Positions 10,477 through 25,011 of a stretch of 64,000 nt of DNA are shown here, piece by piece. Under the pieces are notes generated by a model, which worked only from the letters and a program-made list of their open reading frames with translations, had not been told where the DNA came from and ran no database searches. Origin of the DNA: Acidocella facilis ATCC 35904. Its GTDB lineage: Bacteria; Pseudomonadota; Alphaproteobacteria; Acetobacterales; Acetobacteraceae. Location: assembly GCF_000687875.1 (NCBI RefSeq), contig NZ_JHYG01000005.1:62001-126000 (forward strand), in the 5' to 3' direction. How positions within the stretch are numbered: the stretch's first letter is position 1; each line of letters opens with the position of its first letter. A program made the translations under genes and the position numbers.

Positions 10477-10504
10477 CAATATGCCTATATTATAAGGCGA
10501 GTCG

Positions 10505-14668
<4,164 letters not shown>

Positions 14669-14718
14669 TCATCCTTATCTTGGCCTGGTATCCTGTAGTC
14701 GCTCTGGGAATGCCGGCC

Positions 14719-17700
14719 TTAAGAGGCCGACTGCTCCAGATCGACGTTCAGGCCCAAGGATTTCAGTTCCTTCAGCAGCACGTTGAAGCTCTCGGGGATA
14801 CCAGCTTCGAAATTGTCCTGCTCGCGCACGATCGCCTCATAGACCTTGGTACGGCCGGACACGTCGTCGGACTTCACCGTCAGCATTTCCTGCAGCGTGT
14901 AGGCCGCGCCGTAAGCTTCCAGCGCCCAGACCTCCATCTCACCGAAGCGCTGGCCACCGAACTGCGCCTTACCGCCCAGCGGCTGCTGGGTGACCAGCGA
15001 GTATGGGCCGATGGAGCGGGCATGGATCTTGTCGTCGACGAGATGGTGGAGCTTGAGCATATACATATACCCAACCGTCACCTTCCGCTCGAACGGCTCA
15101 CCCGTGCGGCCATCGATCAGCGTGCTCTGACCGGAAATATCGACACCGGCCTTGGCCAGCATCTCCTCGATGTCCGGAATACGGGCACCGTCGAACACCG
15201 GGGTCGCGATCGGCACGCCCTTGGTGACGTTGCGGGCCAGCTCGACCAGCGCATCATCATCGAGATCCTTGATCTGGCTCTCGAAGATTTCCTCGCCATA
15301 GGCCAGCTTCAGCCGGTCCAGCAGCTCAAGGCGCGCCTCACCGGTGCGGCGATACTCTTCCACCGCCTTGCCGATCTGCTTGCCGAGATTGGCACAGGCC
15401 CAACCCAGATGCACTTCCAGGATCTGCCCGACATTCATGCGCGAGGGCACGCCCAGCGGGTTCAGCACCAGATCGACCGGCGTGCCATCCTCCAGGAACG
15501 GCATGTCCTCGACCGGCACCACGCGCGAGACCACACCCTTGTTGCCGTGACGGCCGGCCATTTTGTCGCCCGGCTGCAGCTTGCGCTTCACCGCCACGAA
15601 CACCTTGACCATCTTCATCACGCCGGGGAGGAGCTCGTCGCCGCGCTGCAGCTTCTCGACCTTGCTCTCGAAGCGGTCCTGCAGCTTCTTCACCGCGGCG
15701 TCGAACTCGCGCTTCATCAGCTCGATATTCGCCATCACCGCGTCGTCCTGCACGACCACGTTGCGCCAGGCGCCGCGCGGCTGCTCGGACAGCAGCTCGG
15801 CGGTGATTTCCGTCCCCGCCTTGATACCCTTGAAGCCGGAGCCAGCAACCTGGCCGATCAGCGCCTCGCGCAGACGGTTCAGGAAGGAGCGCTCCTGGAT
15901 GCCCTTTTCGTCGTCACGGTCCTTGGCCAGACGCTCGATCTCGGCGCGCTCGATCGCCAGCGCGCGCTCATCCTTATCCACGCCGCGGCGGTTGAACACA
16001 CGCACATCGACGATAGTGCCGGAGGTGCCGGGCGGCAGACGCAGCGAGGTGTCACGCACATCGGAGGCCTTTTCGCCGAAGATGGCGCGCAGCAGCTTCT
16101 CTTCCGGGGTCATCGGGCTCTCGCCCTTCGGCGTCACCTTGCCGACCAGAATGTCGCCCGGGTGAACTTCCGCGCCGATATAGACGATACCGGCCTCGTC
16201 GAGGTTGCGCAAAGCTTCCTCGCCGACATTGGGAATGTCGCGGGTGATTTCTTCCTGCCCCAGCTTGGTGTCACGCGCCATCACCTCGAATTCCTCGATG
16301 TGGATGGAGGTGAACACGTCATCCTTGGCGATCCGCTCGGAGATCAGGATGGAGTCTTCGAAGTTATAGCCGTTCCAGGGCATGAAGGCGCACAGCGCGT
16401 TGCGGCCCAGCGCCAGCTCGCCCAGCTCCGTGGACGGGCCGTCGGCAATGATGTCGCCGGCAGACACGCGGTCACCGACCTTCACCAGCGGACGCTGATT
16501 GATGCAGGTGCTCTGGTTGGAGCGCATATATTTGCGCAGACGATAGATATCGACGCCCTGGGTCGCCCCGTCCTCGCCAGTGGCGCGCACGACGATACGT
16601 GCGCCATCGATCTGGTCGATGATACCCGCCCGCTTGGCCACGATGGTGGCGCCGGAATCGCGTGCCACAGCCGCTTCCATGCCGGTGCCGACGATCGGTG
16701 CGTCGGAGCGGATCAGCGGCACAGCCTGACGCTGCATGTTCGAGCCCATCAGCGCGCGGTTGGCGTCATCATTCTCAAGGAACGGAATCAGAGCTGCCGC
16801 GACGGAAACCAGCTGCTTCGGCGAGACGTCGATGGCGGTCACGTCTTCCGGCTTGACCATCAAGAAGTCGCCATTGCGGCGCACGGATACCAGATCGTCC
16901 TTGAGCTGCCCGTCCTCGGCCTTGTTCGCGTCGGCCTGGGCGACCACCAGCCGCTCCTCTTCCATGGCGGAGAGATATTTGAACTCCGGCTGCACCTTGC
17001 CGTCCGTCACCAGCTGGTAAGGGGTCTCGATGAAGCCGTATTTGTTCACCTTGGCGTAGGTGGCCAGCGAGTTGATCAGACCGATATTCGGGCCTTCCGG
17101 CGTCTCAATCGGGCAAATACGGCCATAATGGGTCGGGTGAACGTCGCGGACTTCGAAGCCAGCACGCTCGCGGGTCAGACCGCCCGGCCCAAGCGCGGAG
17201 AGGCGACGCTTATGCGTCACTTCGGAGAGCGGATTGGTCTGGTCCATGAACTGGCTGAGCTGGCTGGAGCCGAAGAACTCGCGCACCGCAGCCGCAGCCG
17301 GCTTGGCGTTGATGAGGTCGTGCGGCATCACGCTGTCAATATCGACGGAGCCCATACGCTCGCGGATGGCGCGCTCCATACGCAGCAGGCCGACGCGATA
17401 CTGGTTCTCCATCAGCTCACCGACGGAGCGCACACGGCGGTTGCCGAGATTATCGATATCGTCGATCGCGCCGCGCCCATCCTTGAGCTCGTTCATGATC
17501 TTGATGGTGCGCAGAATATCGTCCTTGCGCAGGGTGCGCACGGTATCCGGCACATCGATGCCCAGACGCATATTCATCTTCACGCGGCCCACGGCCGAGA
17601 GATCATAGCGGTCGGAATCGAAGAACAGGCCCTTGAACAGCGCCTCAGCGGTCTCGGAGGTCGGCGGCTCGCCCGGGCGCATCACGCGGTAGATGTCGAT

Positions 17701-18903
17701 CAGCGCGTCTTCACGGTTGGCGTTCTTGTCCGCCGCCAGCGTGTTGCGAATCCACGGGCCGTTCTGCTGGTCGATCGCCAGGGTCGGCAGCTCGTCAATG
17801 CCCTTATCCTCAAGCGCGGTCAGCTTCTGATCGGTCAGTTCTTCGCCGGCCTCACCAAAGATCTCGCCCGTATTCGGGTCATAGATGTCCTCGCCCAGGT
17901 AGCGGCCAACCAGATCGGCGCGCGCCACCAGCACGTTCTTGGTCTTCTCGGCGATCTTGCGTACGGTACGCGCGGTCAGCTTGTCCTCGACCTTGGCGAC
18001 AACCTCGCCGGTCTGCGCGTCCACCAGATCTTCGATCAGCTTCAGGTTCCGGAAGGAATCCGCCTCGAACGGACGGGACCACTGGCCCTTCTGCTTCGAG
18101 AACACGACCTTGCCATAGAAGAAATTCAGGATCTCCTCAGAATCCATGCCCTTGATTTCGCCGATCTCGACGCTCTCGCCCTTGGCGGCGCGGGCCTCGA
18201 TCAGCTGCTCGGTGGCGGCGGAGGGCAGCGCGTAGAGCAGCGTGGTGGCCGGCAGCTTACGCTTACGATCGATGCGCACATAAATCAGATCCTTGGCGTC
18301 GAACTCGAAATCGAGCCAGGAGCCGCGATAGGGGATCACGCGGGCGGTGAAGAGATACTTGCCCGAGGAATGGGTCTTGCCGCGGTCATGGTCGAAGAAC
18401 ACGCCCGGCGAGCGGTGCATCTGGGAGACGATCACGCGCTCGGTACCGTTCACCACGAAGGTGCCGTTGTCCGTCATCAGCGGCATGTCGCCCATGTAAA
18501 CAGGCTGCTCTTTGATGTCGCGAATGGAGCGCGCGCCGGTATCCTCGTCCAGATCCCACACGATCAGACGCAGGATCACCTTCAGCGGGGCGGCGTAGGT
18601 CATGCCGCGCTGGATGCACTCCTCGACATCATATTTCGGCTCTTCGAGCTCGTAATGCACGAACTCCAGGCGGCCGCGGCCGGCGAAATCGTCGATCGGG
18701 AAGACCGACTTGAAGACTTCCTGCAGGCCAGAGTTGGTCCGTGCGTCGGCCTTCACATTCATCTGCAGGAACGAATCATAGCTCGCACGCTGCACGTCGA
18801 TGAGGTTTGGCATCGGCGCGACTTCAGGGATACGGCTGAAGCTCTTGCGAATGCGCTTGCGGCTGGTGAAAGACCCTTTGCCAAAACCATTGATCGCGTT
18901 CAT
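14719..18903 (-). CDS. rpoB: RNA polymerase beta subunit
   Basis: Beta forms half of the active-site cleft and is the rifampicin target. The 1394-residue product contains the rifampicin region [20 protein letters not shown], with the key Asp, His, Arg and Ser residues in the sensitive form. The C-terminal region shows [20 protein letters not shown]. The gene lies 139 bp after rplL, with a hairpin in the gap, and 53 bp before rpoC. Confidence 0.99.
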   Translation of the reverse strand: MNAINGFGKGSFTSRKRIRKSFSRIPEVAPMPNLIDVQRASYDSFLQMNVKADARTNSGLQEVFKSVFPIDDFAGRGRLEFVHYELEEPKYDVEECIQRGMTYAAPLKVILRLIVWDLDEDTGARSIRDIKEQPVYMGDMPLMTDNGTFVVNGTERVIVSQMHRSPGVFFDHDRGKTHSSGKYLFTARVIPYRGSWLDFEFDAKDLIYVRIDRKRKLPATTLLYALPSAATEQLIEARAAKGESVEIGEIKGMDSEEILNFFYGKVVFSKQKGQWSRPFEADSFRNLKLIEDLVDAQTGEVVAKVEDKLTARTVRKIAEKTKNVLVARADLVGRYLGEDIYDPNTGEIFGEAGEELTDQKLTALEDKGIDELPTLAIDQQNGPWIRNTLAADKNANREDALIDIYRVMRPGEPPTSETAEALFKGLFFDSDRYDLSAVGRVKMNMRLGIDVPDTVRTLRKDDILRTIKIMNELKDGRGAIDDIDNLGNRRVRSVGELMENQYRVGLLRMERAIRERMGSVDIDSVMPHDLINAKPAAAAVREFFGSSQLSQFMDQTNPLSEVTHKRRLSALGPGGLTRERAGFEVRDVHPTHYGRICPIETPEGPNIGLINSLATYAKVNKYGFIETPYQLVTDGKVQPEFKYLSAMEEERLVVAQADANKAEDGQLKDDLVSVRRNGDFLMVKPEDVTAIDVSPKQLVSVAAALIPFLENDDANRALMGSNMQRQAVPLIRSDAPIVGTGMEAAVARDSGATIVAKRAGIIDQIDGARIVVRATGEDGATQGVDIYRLRKYMRSNQSTCINQRPLVKVGDRVSAGDIIADGPSTELGELALGRNALCAFMPWNGYNFEDSILISERIAKDDVFTSIHIEEFEVMARDTKLGQEEITRDIPNVGEEALRNLDEAGIVYIGAEVHPGDILVGKVTPKGESPMTPEEKLLRAIFGEKASDVRDTSLRLPPGTSGTIVDVRVFNRRGVDKDERALAIERAEIERLAKDRDDEKGIQERSFLNRLREALIGQVAGSGFKGIKAGTEITAELLSEQPRGAWRNVVVQDDAVMANIELMKREFDAAVKKLQDRFESKVEKLQRGDELLPGVMKMVKVFVAVKRKLQPGDKMAGRHGNKGVVSRVVPVEDMPFLEDGTPVDLVLNPLGVPSRMNVGQILEVHLGWACANLGKQIGKAVEEYRRTGEARLELLDRLKLAYGEEIFESQIKDLDDDALVELARNVTKGVPIATPVFDGARIPDIEEMLAKAGVDISGQSTLIDGRTGEPFERKVTVGYMYMLKLHHLVDDKIHARSIGPYSLVTQQPLGGKAQFGGQRFGEMEVWALEAYGAAYTLQEMLTVKSDDVSGRTKVYEAIVREQDNFEAGIPESFNVLLKELKSLGLNVDLEQSAS

Positions 18904-18959
18904 CGCATCACCCTCGGTCAGATTGATCGTCTAAAAAAGCGTAGTCTTAAGAAACAGGT

Positions 18960-18991
18960 GGCAGGCGGCGCCCCAAAGGTCACCGCCTGCC
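18960..18991 (-). promoter_or_regulatory. Hairpin between rplL and rpoB (attenuator or processing site)
   Basis: A perfect 9-bp G+C-rich stem (GGCAGGCGG and its complement CCGCCTGCC, 14-base loop) lies in the rplL-rpoB gap. On the minus-strand transcript it is followed by ACCTGTTTCTT, a weak U run. In E. coli this gap holds a partial terminator and an RNase III site that lower rpoBC expression relative to rplJL. An equivalent role here is inferred from position. Confidence 0.55.
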
Positions 18992-19042
18992 CTTTTACCC
19001 TATGCACGCAACGGCATAATCACACCGTCGCGGGAAGAGGAA

Positions 19043-19423
<381 letters not shown>

Positions 19424-19468
19424 TAGAATAATCCTTCGATAAGATAGGCTTTGTTTGGTTCAATGCAA

Positions 19469-19485
19469 GGCCGCACCGCGCGGCC
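19469..19485 (-). promoter_or_regulatory. Short hairpin between rplJ and rplL
   Basis: A 6-bp stem GGCCGC-loop-GCGGCC lies in the rplJ-rplL gap. It could influence message stability or the separate, stronger translation of rplL needed for its excess over L10, but nothing in the sequence proves this. Confidence 0.3.
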
Positions 19486-19515
19486 CCGCGAAAAAGCGAC
19501 AAGCGGGCGAAAACC

Positions 19516-20040
19516 TTAGGCCGCCTCGCTCTTCTGGGAATCGGCATACGCCGCGAAGACCCGCGCAAGTTGTCCGGCCGGAGCCTGCAGGACGCCGGCC
19601 ACCTTGGTCGCCGGGGCTTGGATAAGCCCCAGGAGCTTGGCACGCAGGCTGTCCAGGGACGGCAGCTCGGAGAGCGCCTTGACACCGTCGACATTCAGAA
19701 CCTGATTGCCGAGGGCGCCGCCCAACAGAACAAACTTGTCATTGGTCTTGGCGAAGTCGACGGCAACCTTGGCCGCGGCAACAGGGTCAGCAGACCATGC
19801 CAGCGCGGTCGGCCCCTTCAGCAGGGGCGCGATACCGTCGAACCGGGTTCCTTCAAGAGCAAGAAGGGCCAGACGATTTTTCGCAACCTTGAAGCTCACC
19901 CCCGCCTCACGCATCTTGCGGCGCAGATTGGTCACATCAGCCACCGTCATCCCGTCATTCCGGGTGACGACAACCATGGACGTATCCGCGAACACCGCAG
20001 ACAGTTCAGCGACGAATTCACGCTTCTCTATGCGATCCAC
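19516..20040 (-). CDS. rplJ: 50S ribosomal protein L10
   Basis: L10 anchors the L7/L12 dimers to 23S rRNA and represses its own operon. I choose the GTG at 20040 ([20 protein letters not shown], 174 residues). The GGAG motif then lies 8 bases upstream, and the N-terminus matches the family. A TTG at 20052 in the same frame overlaps that ribosome-binding site and is unlikely. The segment [16 protein letters not shown] is typical of L10. Confidence 0.95.
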   Translation of the reverse strand: MDRIEKREFVAELSAVFADTSMVVVTRNDGMTVADVTNLRRKMREAGVSFKVAKNRLALLALEGTRFDGIAPLLKGPTALAWSADPVAAAKVAVDFAKTNDKFVLLGGALGNQVLNVDGVKALSELPSLDSLRAKLLGLIQAPATKVAGVLQAPAGQLARVFAAYADSQKSEAA

Positions 20041-20302
20041 ATCCGTCTCCAACTTGACGGGCAGCTTGGCGTTGCCGCCTCACCACCCAGGTTACCCAAG
20101 CAACCGGGACCATCCCGGCCACTTTCGCCTGTCCTATGTCAGAACCACCAAAGCCCCGCCGAAGCGAAACATCTGGCACCTCTCTACCGTTTGCGGGGAA
20201 CCCCCATTAAATCCGAGGATACATACGGTCTTGGACAGGTCGGGAGCCTTGCGGCCCCCTGCCCGCTTCGGCCTTCCGGCCAAAGCGTATTCTCAAAAAA
20301 CC
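20041..20302 (-). promoter_or_regulatory. rplJ 5' leader, probable L10-type regulatory RNA
   Basis: This 262-bp gap between rplA and rplJ has no gene. On the minus strand it holds several complementary segments, for instance GGCAGG with CCTGTCC around a GCCGCAAGGC hairpin, and GGCCGGGA facing TCCCGG. In most bacteria the rplJ leader folds into an RNA that binds the L10(L12)4 complex and shuts off rplJL translation. That role is assigned here by position and structure potential only. Confidence 0.45.
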
Positions 20303-20992
20303 TTAGGCGACGGTGGACACGTCCACGCGCACGCCAGGGCCCATCGTGGAGGACAGCGCCACCTTCTGCAGGTAGGTACCCTTGGCGCCGGTCGGCTTCG
20401 CCTTCTGCACGGCGTCGATCAACGCCTTGGCGTTCTCAACCAACTTGTCCGCCTCGAAGCTCGCCTTGCCGATGCCGGCATGGATGATACCAGCCTTCTC
20501 AGCACGGAACTCGACCTGGCCGGACTTGGCAGCGGTGATCGCGCCCTTCACGTCCATGGTCACGGTGCCCAGCTTCGGGTTCGGCATCAGGCCGCGCGGG
20601 CCGAGGATCTTACCGAGCTTACCCACAACGCCCATCATGTCCGGGGTCGCGATGCAGCGGTCGAACTGGATGTCACCGGCCTGGACCTTCTCAGCCAGAT
20701 CGTCAGCACCGACCACGTCGGCGCCGGCGGCCAGCGCCTCTTCGGCCTTCGGGCCGCGGGCGAACACGCCCACGCGCAGGGTCTTGCCGGTGCCGTTCGG
20801 CAGCGAGATCAGGCCACGGACCATCTGGTCGGCGTGACGCGGATCAATGCCCAGGTTCAGCGAGATCTCGATGGTCTCGTCGAACTTCGCGGTGGCATTC
20901 TTCTTCGCCAGCGACACGGCATCGGTCAGGGCGTACAGCTTGTTGCGCTCAACCGTCTCGCGGGCAGCGTTCAGACGCTTATCTTTGGCCAT
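20303..20992 (-). CDS. rplA: 50S ribosomal protein L1
   Basis: L1 forms the mobile stalk that moves deacylated tRNA out of the E site, and it represses its own operon. The 229-residue product begins [20 protein letters not shown]. It carries the signature [20 protein letters not shown] at about residues 124-143. It lies 3 bp after rplK. Confidence 0.98.
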   Translation of the reverse strand: MAKDKRLNAARETVERNKLYALTDAVSLAKKNATAKFDETIEISLNLGIDPRHADQMVRGLISLPNGTGKTLRVGVFARGPKAEEALAAGADVVGADDLAEKVQAGDIQFDRCIATPDMMGVVGKLGKILGPRGLMPNPKLGTVTMDVKGAITAAKSGQVEFRAEKAGIIHAGIGKASFEADKLVENAKALIDAVQKAKPTGAKGTYLQKVALSSTMGPGVRVDVSTVA

Positions 20993-20995
20993 CGT

Positions 20996-21430
20996 TTAGC
21001 CCTCCACCACGGTCAGGCCCATGGAGCGAGCTGAGCCCGCCAGCATGCGCACAGCGCCGTCAACATCGTTCGCGTTCATGTCCTTCATCTTGGTCGCGGC
21101 GATCTCGCGCAGCTGCGCGGTCGTCACCTTGCCCACAGCCGCGCCCTTGCCGGGGGTCGTGGTGCCCTTGTCGATGCCCGCCGCCTTCTTCAGGAAGTAG
21201 GTATTGGGCGGGGTCTTCATGATGAAGGAGAAGGTGCGGTCAGCAAAGGCGGTGATTACCACCGGAACCGGCATGCCCGGCTCCATCTGCTGCGTCGCCG
21301 CATTGAATTCCTTGACGAACTGCATGATATTCAGACCACGCTGGCCGAGCGCGGGACCCACCGGCGGCGACGGGTTCGCCTTGCCCGCAGGGATCTGCAG
21401 CTTGATATAGCCGACAACTTTCTTAGCCAT
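20996..21430 (-). CDS. rplK: 50S ribosomal protein L11
   Basis: L11 forms the base of the GTPase-associated stalk and is required for RelA activation. The 144-residue product begins [20 protein letters not shown] and shows [20 protein letters not shown]. An AAAGGAG site lies just upstream. It is the first gene of this block: the expected upstream nusG and secE are absent, and pncA diverges 156 bp away. Confidence 0.98.
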   Translation of the reverse strand: MAKKVVGYIKLQIPAGKANPSPPVGPALGQRGLNIMQFVKEFNAATQQMEPGMPVPVVITAFADRTFSFIMKTPPNTYFLKKAAGIDKGTTTPGKGAAVGKVTTAQLREIAATKMKDMNANDVDGAVRMLAGSARSMGLTVVEG

Positions 21431-21586
21431 TTCTGGCTCCTTTCATCCTATGGCTTGCGCCATTGGACCGCGGTTCAAGCAGCCGGACACACCTGTCCAA
21501 GCCTCCCACGTTCCGAAGGGCGGAGCCTTAACTCAACCGTACCCTACTGTCTAGCACCCGCTCGCGTTTTCCCGATAATATAAGCC
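21431..21586. promoter_or_regulatory. Divergent promoter region rplK // pncA
   Basis: This 156-bp gap must hold the promoter for the large ribosomal/RNA polymerase block on the minus strand and that of pncA on the plus strand. It contains a small palindrome GGACA-cacc-TGTCC at 21485-21498. An A+T-rich TAATAT/TATAAG element (21576-21584) directly abuts the pncA ATG. I cannot define the rplK promoter precisely. Confidence 0.5.
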
Positions 21587-22216
21587 ATGCAAAAAAAAGT
21601 GGCCCTTCTGGTTATCGACCTGCAAAATGATTTCTGCCCCGGCGGCGCGCTTGCCGTACCCGGCGGCCATGAAATAGCGCCTTTGATCAACAGCCTGGCG
21701 CGGTATTTCGACGACGTTGTGCTCACCCAGGACTGGCATCCGGCTGACCACACCTCCTTCGCCGCCAACCATCCGGGAAAAGCCGTATTTGACACAATCC
21801 AGCTGCCTTACGGCCCCCAAGTCCTATGGCCCACCCATTGCGTCATGGGAACACTGGGCGCCGCGCTCGTCCCCGGGCTCGATATTCCACACGCAGGCCT
21901 CATCCTGCGAAAGGGCAGCCACTCCTCAATCGACAGCTATTCGGGCTTCCTGGAAGCGGACCGCGCCACACCCACCGGCCTTGCCGGCTATCTGCGGGAA
22001 CGGAGCATCACACACCTATATATATGCGGCCTAGCCTTTGATTTCTGCGTGCGCTGGACAGCCGAGGACGCCGCCCAAGCAGGCTTCGAGGTTTGGGTTG
22101 TTGAGGATGCGTGCCGGGCGATAGATTTACAAGGCTCCAGCGCGAAGGCCCGCGCGGCCATGCAAAACGCTGGGGTCAAGCTGACCAAGAGCCAAGATCT
22201 CTTGCAGTCACACTAA
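21587..22216 (+). CDS. pncA: Nicotinamidase / isochorismatase-family amidase
   Basis: The product (209 residues) matches nicotinamidase, which hydrolyses nicotinamide to nicotinate in the NAD salvage pathway. The catalytic triad is visible: Asp11 in IDLQNDFCPGGAL, Lys109 in LRKG, and Cys154 in LAFDFCVRWTA. The metal ligands Asp49 and His51 (QDWHP) and His84 (WPTHC) are also in place. The protein is probably cytosolic. The ATG has no recognisable ribosome-binding site; a -10-like element sits 3 to 11 bases upstream, so a leaderless message is possible. It ends before a shared bidirectional terminator. Confidence 0.93.
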   Translation: MQKKVALLVIDLQNDFCPGGALAVPGGHEIAPLINSLARYFDDVVLTQDWHPADHTSFAANHPGKAVFDTIQLPYGPQVLWPTHCVMGTLGAALVPGLDIPHAGLILRKGSHSSIDSYSGFLEADRATPTGLAGYLRERSITHLYICGLAFDFCVRWTAEDAAQAGFEVWVVEDACRAIDLQGSSAKARAAMQNAGVKLTKSQDLLQSH

Positions 22217-22232
22217 TCGCCCCTCAAAACGC

Positions 22233-22259
22233 AAAAAACCCCGCAGGAGCGGGGTTTTT
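22233..22259. terminator. Bidirectional terminator between pncA and the cold-shock gene
   Basis: An 11-bp perfect stem AAAAACCCCGC-agga-GCGGGGTTTTT lies between two convergent genes. Each strand ends the stem with a run of U, so it can serve both transcripts. Confidence 0.92.
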
Positions 22260-22275
22260 CACGGAAATTCATCGA

Positions 22276-22920
22276 TTAATCGACGATGATTGCTGAAACT
22301 TCCGGCCCCTTGGAGCCTTGCACCACACTCATCTTCACCGCCTGGCCCTCTTGCAGCGGCGACAAGCCGGCCGCCTCAAGCGCAGTGGCATGGACAAACA
22401 CGTCCTTGCCGCCAGCTTCCGGGCTGATGAAGCCAAACCCCTTGGTGGCATTGTACCATTTCACGATACCAGCCATCTCAACAGCCGGGCCGGATGCCTG
22501 CTGGCGGGGGGCGCGCGGCGCGCGTGGACGGTCGAAACCGCCGCCACCGAAACCGCCCGGCGCACGCGGCGGCGGGGCATCACCCTCGGTCACGGAAATA
22601 ACCTGATTGACCTGGCGGCCCTTCTGCCCCTGCCCGACACGGATCTGCAGAACAGAACCGGGAGTGACGGACTGGAAACCAGCACTCTGAAGCGAGTTGG
22701 CGTGAAGAAACACGTCGCCGGAGCCATCTGCCATCTCGACGAAACCAAACCCCTTTTCAGCATTATACCACTTCACAGTGGCCTTTGCTTCGGGGGCAGT
22801 TGATTGTGCCCCAAACCCCGAGAAAGACGGCGGGAATGAAGGAGCGTTACCATAAAAATTATCGTCGTCGAAACCACGGCGGCGGCTCTGCCGCTGGCGG
22901 TCATTCTTCGGGGGTCGCAC
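22276..22920 (-). CDS. Two-domain cold-shock protein
   Basis: This 214-residue protein has two cold-shock (OB-fold, single-stranded nucleic-acid-binding) domains, at about 46-112 and 149-214. Each carries RNP1 (KGFGFV at 56-61; KGFGFI at 160-165) and RNP2 (DVFLH; DVFVH). The N-terminal 45 residues are basic and polar and the linker is Gly/Pro/Arg-rich ([20 protein letters not shown]), so both are likely disordered. The start is a GTG with an AGAGGA site upstream. A role as RNA chaperone or antiterminator is inferred from the family. The long 5' gap (238 bp) toward the divergent DEAD-box helicase would suit a cold-responsive leader. Confidence 0.93.
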   Translation of the reverse strand: MRPPKNDRQRQSRRRGFDDDNFYGNAPSFPPSFSGFGAQSTAPEAKATVKWYNAEKGFGFVEMADGSGDVFLHANSLQSAGFQSVTPGSVLQIRVGQGQKGRQVNQVISVTEGDAPPPRAPGGFGGGGFDRPRAPRAPRQQASGPAVEMAGIVKWYNATKGFGFISPEAGGKDVFVHATALEAAGLSPLQEGQAVKMSVVQGSKGPEVSAIIVD

Positions 22921-23158
22921 TATAAAAACTGTCCTCTAAAAGACTTTCGGGGCACCGGGCTCTAGCCAAGCGAAAACAGCATAGGCCACGCTGTGGCGGC
23001 CTTCAATCCCGAAATGCTGCTCCAACGCAAGCATTTCAGCTAAAATAGCCGCCATTTTTACGATTCTCGACCCAAATACGCATGAATATGCGCCGCTGCA
23101 CGGCTGCACGGCTAATCCACCGCTTGTTGCCTGGCGCCCCAGCCCCTAAGAGCCGCTC
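22921..23158. promoter_or_regulatory. Divergent gap between cold-shock gene and DEAD-box helicase
   Basis: This gap presumably holds the two divergent promoters. It contains inverted repeats GCCAC-gct-GTGGC (about 22987-22999) and GAAATGC...GCATTTC (about 23019-23037), and a short direct repeat GCTGCACG-GCTGCACG-GCT before the helicase. Two RNA-remodelling genes sharing one control region suggests co-regulation, but no operator is recognised. Confidence 0.4.
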
Positions 23159-24898
23159 ATGCCCTTCCCCGATACCAATCCCAGCCTCGCCAAAGCTCTC
23201 GCTCAGCGCGGCTATGCCGACCCCACCTCCGTACAAAGCGCAGTCCTCACGCCGGAAGCTGACGGGCGTGACCTGCTCGTATCTGCCCAAACCGGCTCCG
23301 GGAAGACCGTCGCATTCGGCCTTGCTTTAGCGGGTAGCATCCTCGGCGAGTCCGCGTCGATGCCAGCCACGCACGCGCCTCTGGTGCTGGTGATCGCCCC
23401 TACCCGTGAGCTTGCGCTTCAAGTGCATGCCGAATTGACCTGGCTTTACGAATTCACCGGCGCCCGGATCCTGTCCTGCGTCGGCGGGATGGACGCACGA
23501 CGCGAGGCGCGCCTCCTGGCCGGCGGGTGCCATTTCGTGGTTGGCACGCCGGGCCGTCTGAAAGACCATATCGAGCGTGGCAATCTGCGCCTCGACGAGC
23601 TCGAAGCCGTGGTGCTCGACGAAGCCGACGAAATGCTCGATCTCGGCTTCCGGGAAGAACTCGAATTCATTCTCAGCGCGGCGCCGGCCTCCCGCCGCAC
23701 CTTGCTGTTTTCAGCCACCATCGCGCGCGACATCGCGGCACTGGCCCGAACCTATCAGCAAAATGCCCTGCGTATCGACACCGTCGCCGCCAATCAGCCG
23801 CATGCCGATATCGAGTACCGCGCCGTCCGCGCTGCCGGCCATGAACTCGAAGCCGCCCTCGTCAATATATTGAGAGCGCAGGATAGCAGGGCGCTCGTTT
23901 TTTGCGCCACCCGGGATACGGTGCGCACGCTTCACGCCAACCTCGTCGCCCGGGGTTTCACCGCGGCAGCCTTGTCGGGAGAACTATCCCAGGCTGAGCG
24001 TAACGCCGCCCTGTCCGCGCTGCGCGACGGCCGGGCCCAGGTCTGCATCGCAACAGACGTCGCCGCGCGGGGTTTGGATCTGCCGGATCTCGACCTGGTC
24101 ATTCACGCGGACCTTCCCACCAACAAGGCAACCTTCCTGCATCGGTCCGGCCGTACCGGGCGCGCGGGGCGTAAGGGGGTTTCCGTCCTGCTCGTCCCGC
24201 CGGCGCGTCGCCGCCGGGCGGAGTTGCTCTTGCGGGAGGCGAATGCCCAGGCTGTCTGGGTTGACCCGCCGACGCCGGAGGATATCCGTGCAAAGGATGA
24301 GATACGCCTGCTGAACAATCCGCAGCTGCAAGAAACACCCGGCGAATTCGAACTGGAACTCTGCCAGAAGCTTCTGGCCCGGAGTTCACCGGAAATCATC
24401 GCCGCGGCTTTTGTGAAACTGGCCCAGGCCCATCTGCCAAGCGCGGCTCACGTCACGATCCTGCCGCCCGAAGCCCAGCGCCCCGCCCGCGCGCCGCATA
24501 CCGGCAAGGCATCCCATGGCCCCGTCAGCGAGGGAACCTGGTTTCGCGTGGCCCTTGGCCGCAAACAAAATGCCGATCCGCGCTGGCTTGTGCCGCTGAT
24601 CTGCAAGGCGGGCGGCGTCAGCAAACAAGAGATCGGCGCTATTCGCATTTTTGAGCGCGAAACCAAGTTCGAAATCGCGGCCCATGCCGCGAGCGCCTTT
24701 GCCAATGCGGCGAACGCCCAGACCGAAGCGCGGATCGAACCCGCCGCGCCGCCGAGCAGCCCCTCACGCTCCCGCGCGCACATTTCCGAACGCGGCGATT
24801 TCAAAACGAAAGCGGCGCCGAAGCCTTACGCGCCAAAACCTGGCGGCAAGCTCAGCGAGCAACAGCGCCGGCGGCAGAATAAAGCCTCTCGCCACTGA
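23159..24898 (+). CDS. DEAD-box ATP-dependent RNA helicase with DbpA-type RNA-binding domain
   Basis: The 579-residue protein unwinds RNA with ATP, most likely in ribosome assembly or cold-shock RNA handling. Motif I AQTGSGKT is at 43-50, motif II DEAD at 154-157, motif III SAT at 185-187, and motif VI HRSGRTGRAG at 328-337. A C-terminal DbpA/CsdA-like RNA-binding domain lies at about 458-520 (GTWFRVALGRKQ...GAIRIFERETKFEI), followed by a basic, proline-rich tail. DbpA and CsdA/DeaD share this layout, so I leave the symbol blank. It diverges from the cold-shock gene and is convergent with lexA. Confidence 0.95.
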   Translation: MPFPDTNPSLAKALAQRGYADPTSVQSAVLTPEADGRDLLVSAQTGSGKTVAFGLALAGSILGESASMPATHAPLVLVIAPTRELALQVHAELTWLYEFTGARILSCVGGMDARREARLLAGGCHFVVGTPGRLKDHIERGNLRLDELEAVVLDEADEMLDLGFREELEFILSAAPASRRTLLFSATIARDIAALARTYQQNALRIDTVAANQPHADIEYRAVRAAGHELEAALVNILRAQDSRALVFCATRDTVRTLHANLVARGFTAAALSGELSQAERNAALSALRDGRAQVCIATDVAARGLDLPDLDLVIHADLPTNKATFLHRSGRTGRAGRKGVSVLLVPPARRRRAELLLREANAQAVWVDPPTPEDIRAKDEIRLLNNPQLQETPGEFELELCQKLLARSSPEIIAAAFVKLAQAHLPSAAHVTILPPEAQRPARAPHTGKASHGPVSEGTWFRVALGRKQNADPRWLVPLICKAGGVSKQEIGAIRIFERETKFEIAAHAASAFANAANAQTEARIEPAAPPSSPSRSRAHISERGDFKTKAAPKPYAPKPGGKLSEQQRRRQNKASRH

Positions 24899-24941
24899 TC
24901 GCTATTGATCGGGCCTCGGAGGGGACCGGATCAACCAACTA

Positions 24942-24998
24942 GAGCAATATGTGTTTAGGTTGACGCGCCAGCGTCAAGATAAACACATGAAATTGCTC
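24942..24998. repeat. Long imperfect palindrome downstream of the DEAD-box helicase
   Basis: Three stacked arms pair in order: GAGCAAT (24942-24948) with ATTGCTC (24992-24998), ATGTGTTTA (24949-24957) with TAAACACAT (24980-24988), and TTGACGC (24960-24966) with GCGTCAA (24971-24977), closed by a GCCA loop. There is no U run after it on the plus strand, so it is not a standard terminator for the helicase. It may be a dispersed palindromic element. Confidence 0.8.
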
Positions 24999-25011
24999 GC
25001 AAAAACAAAAG

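Larger units (their letters stand above)
10128..10504. other. Gene-free gap between rpoC and rpsL
   Basis: This 377-bp stretch holds no convincing gene on either strand. It contains the rpoC terminator hairpin (10451-10476), a small hairpin TCACC-atgc-GGTGA at 10418-10431, and a palindrome TTCCTTG-g-CAAGGAA at 10159-10173 that would fold in the rpsL leader. It must also hold the promoter for the rpsL-tuf-S10 transcription unit, but I cannot pick a convincing -35/-10 pair. Confidence 0.6.

Noticed and set aside
10128-10504. Possible small gene or tRNA between rpoC and rpsL
   Set aside because: No frame with a ribosome-binding site and no cloverleaf; only hairpins and the terminator.
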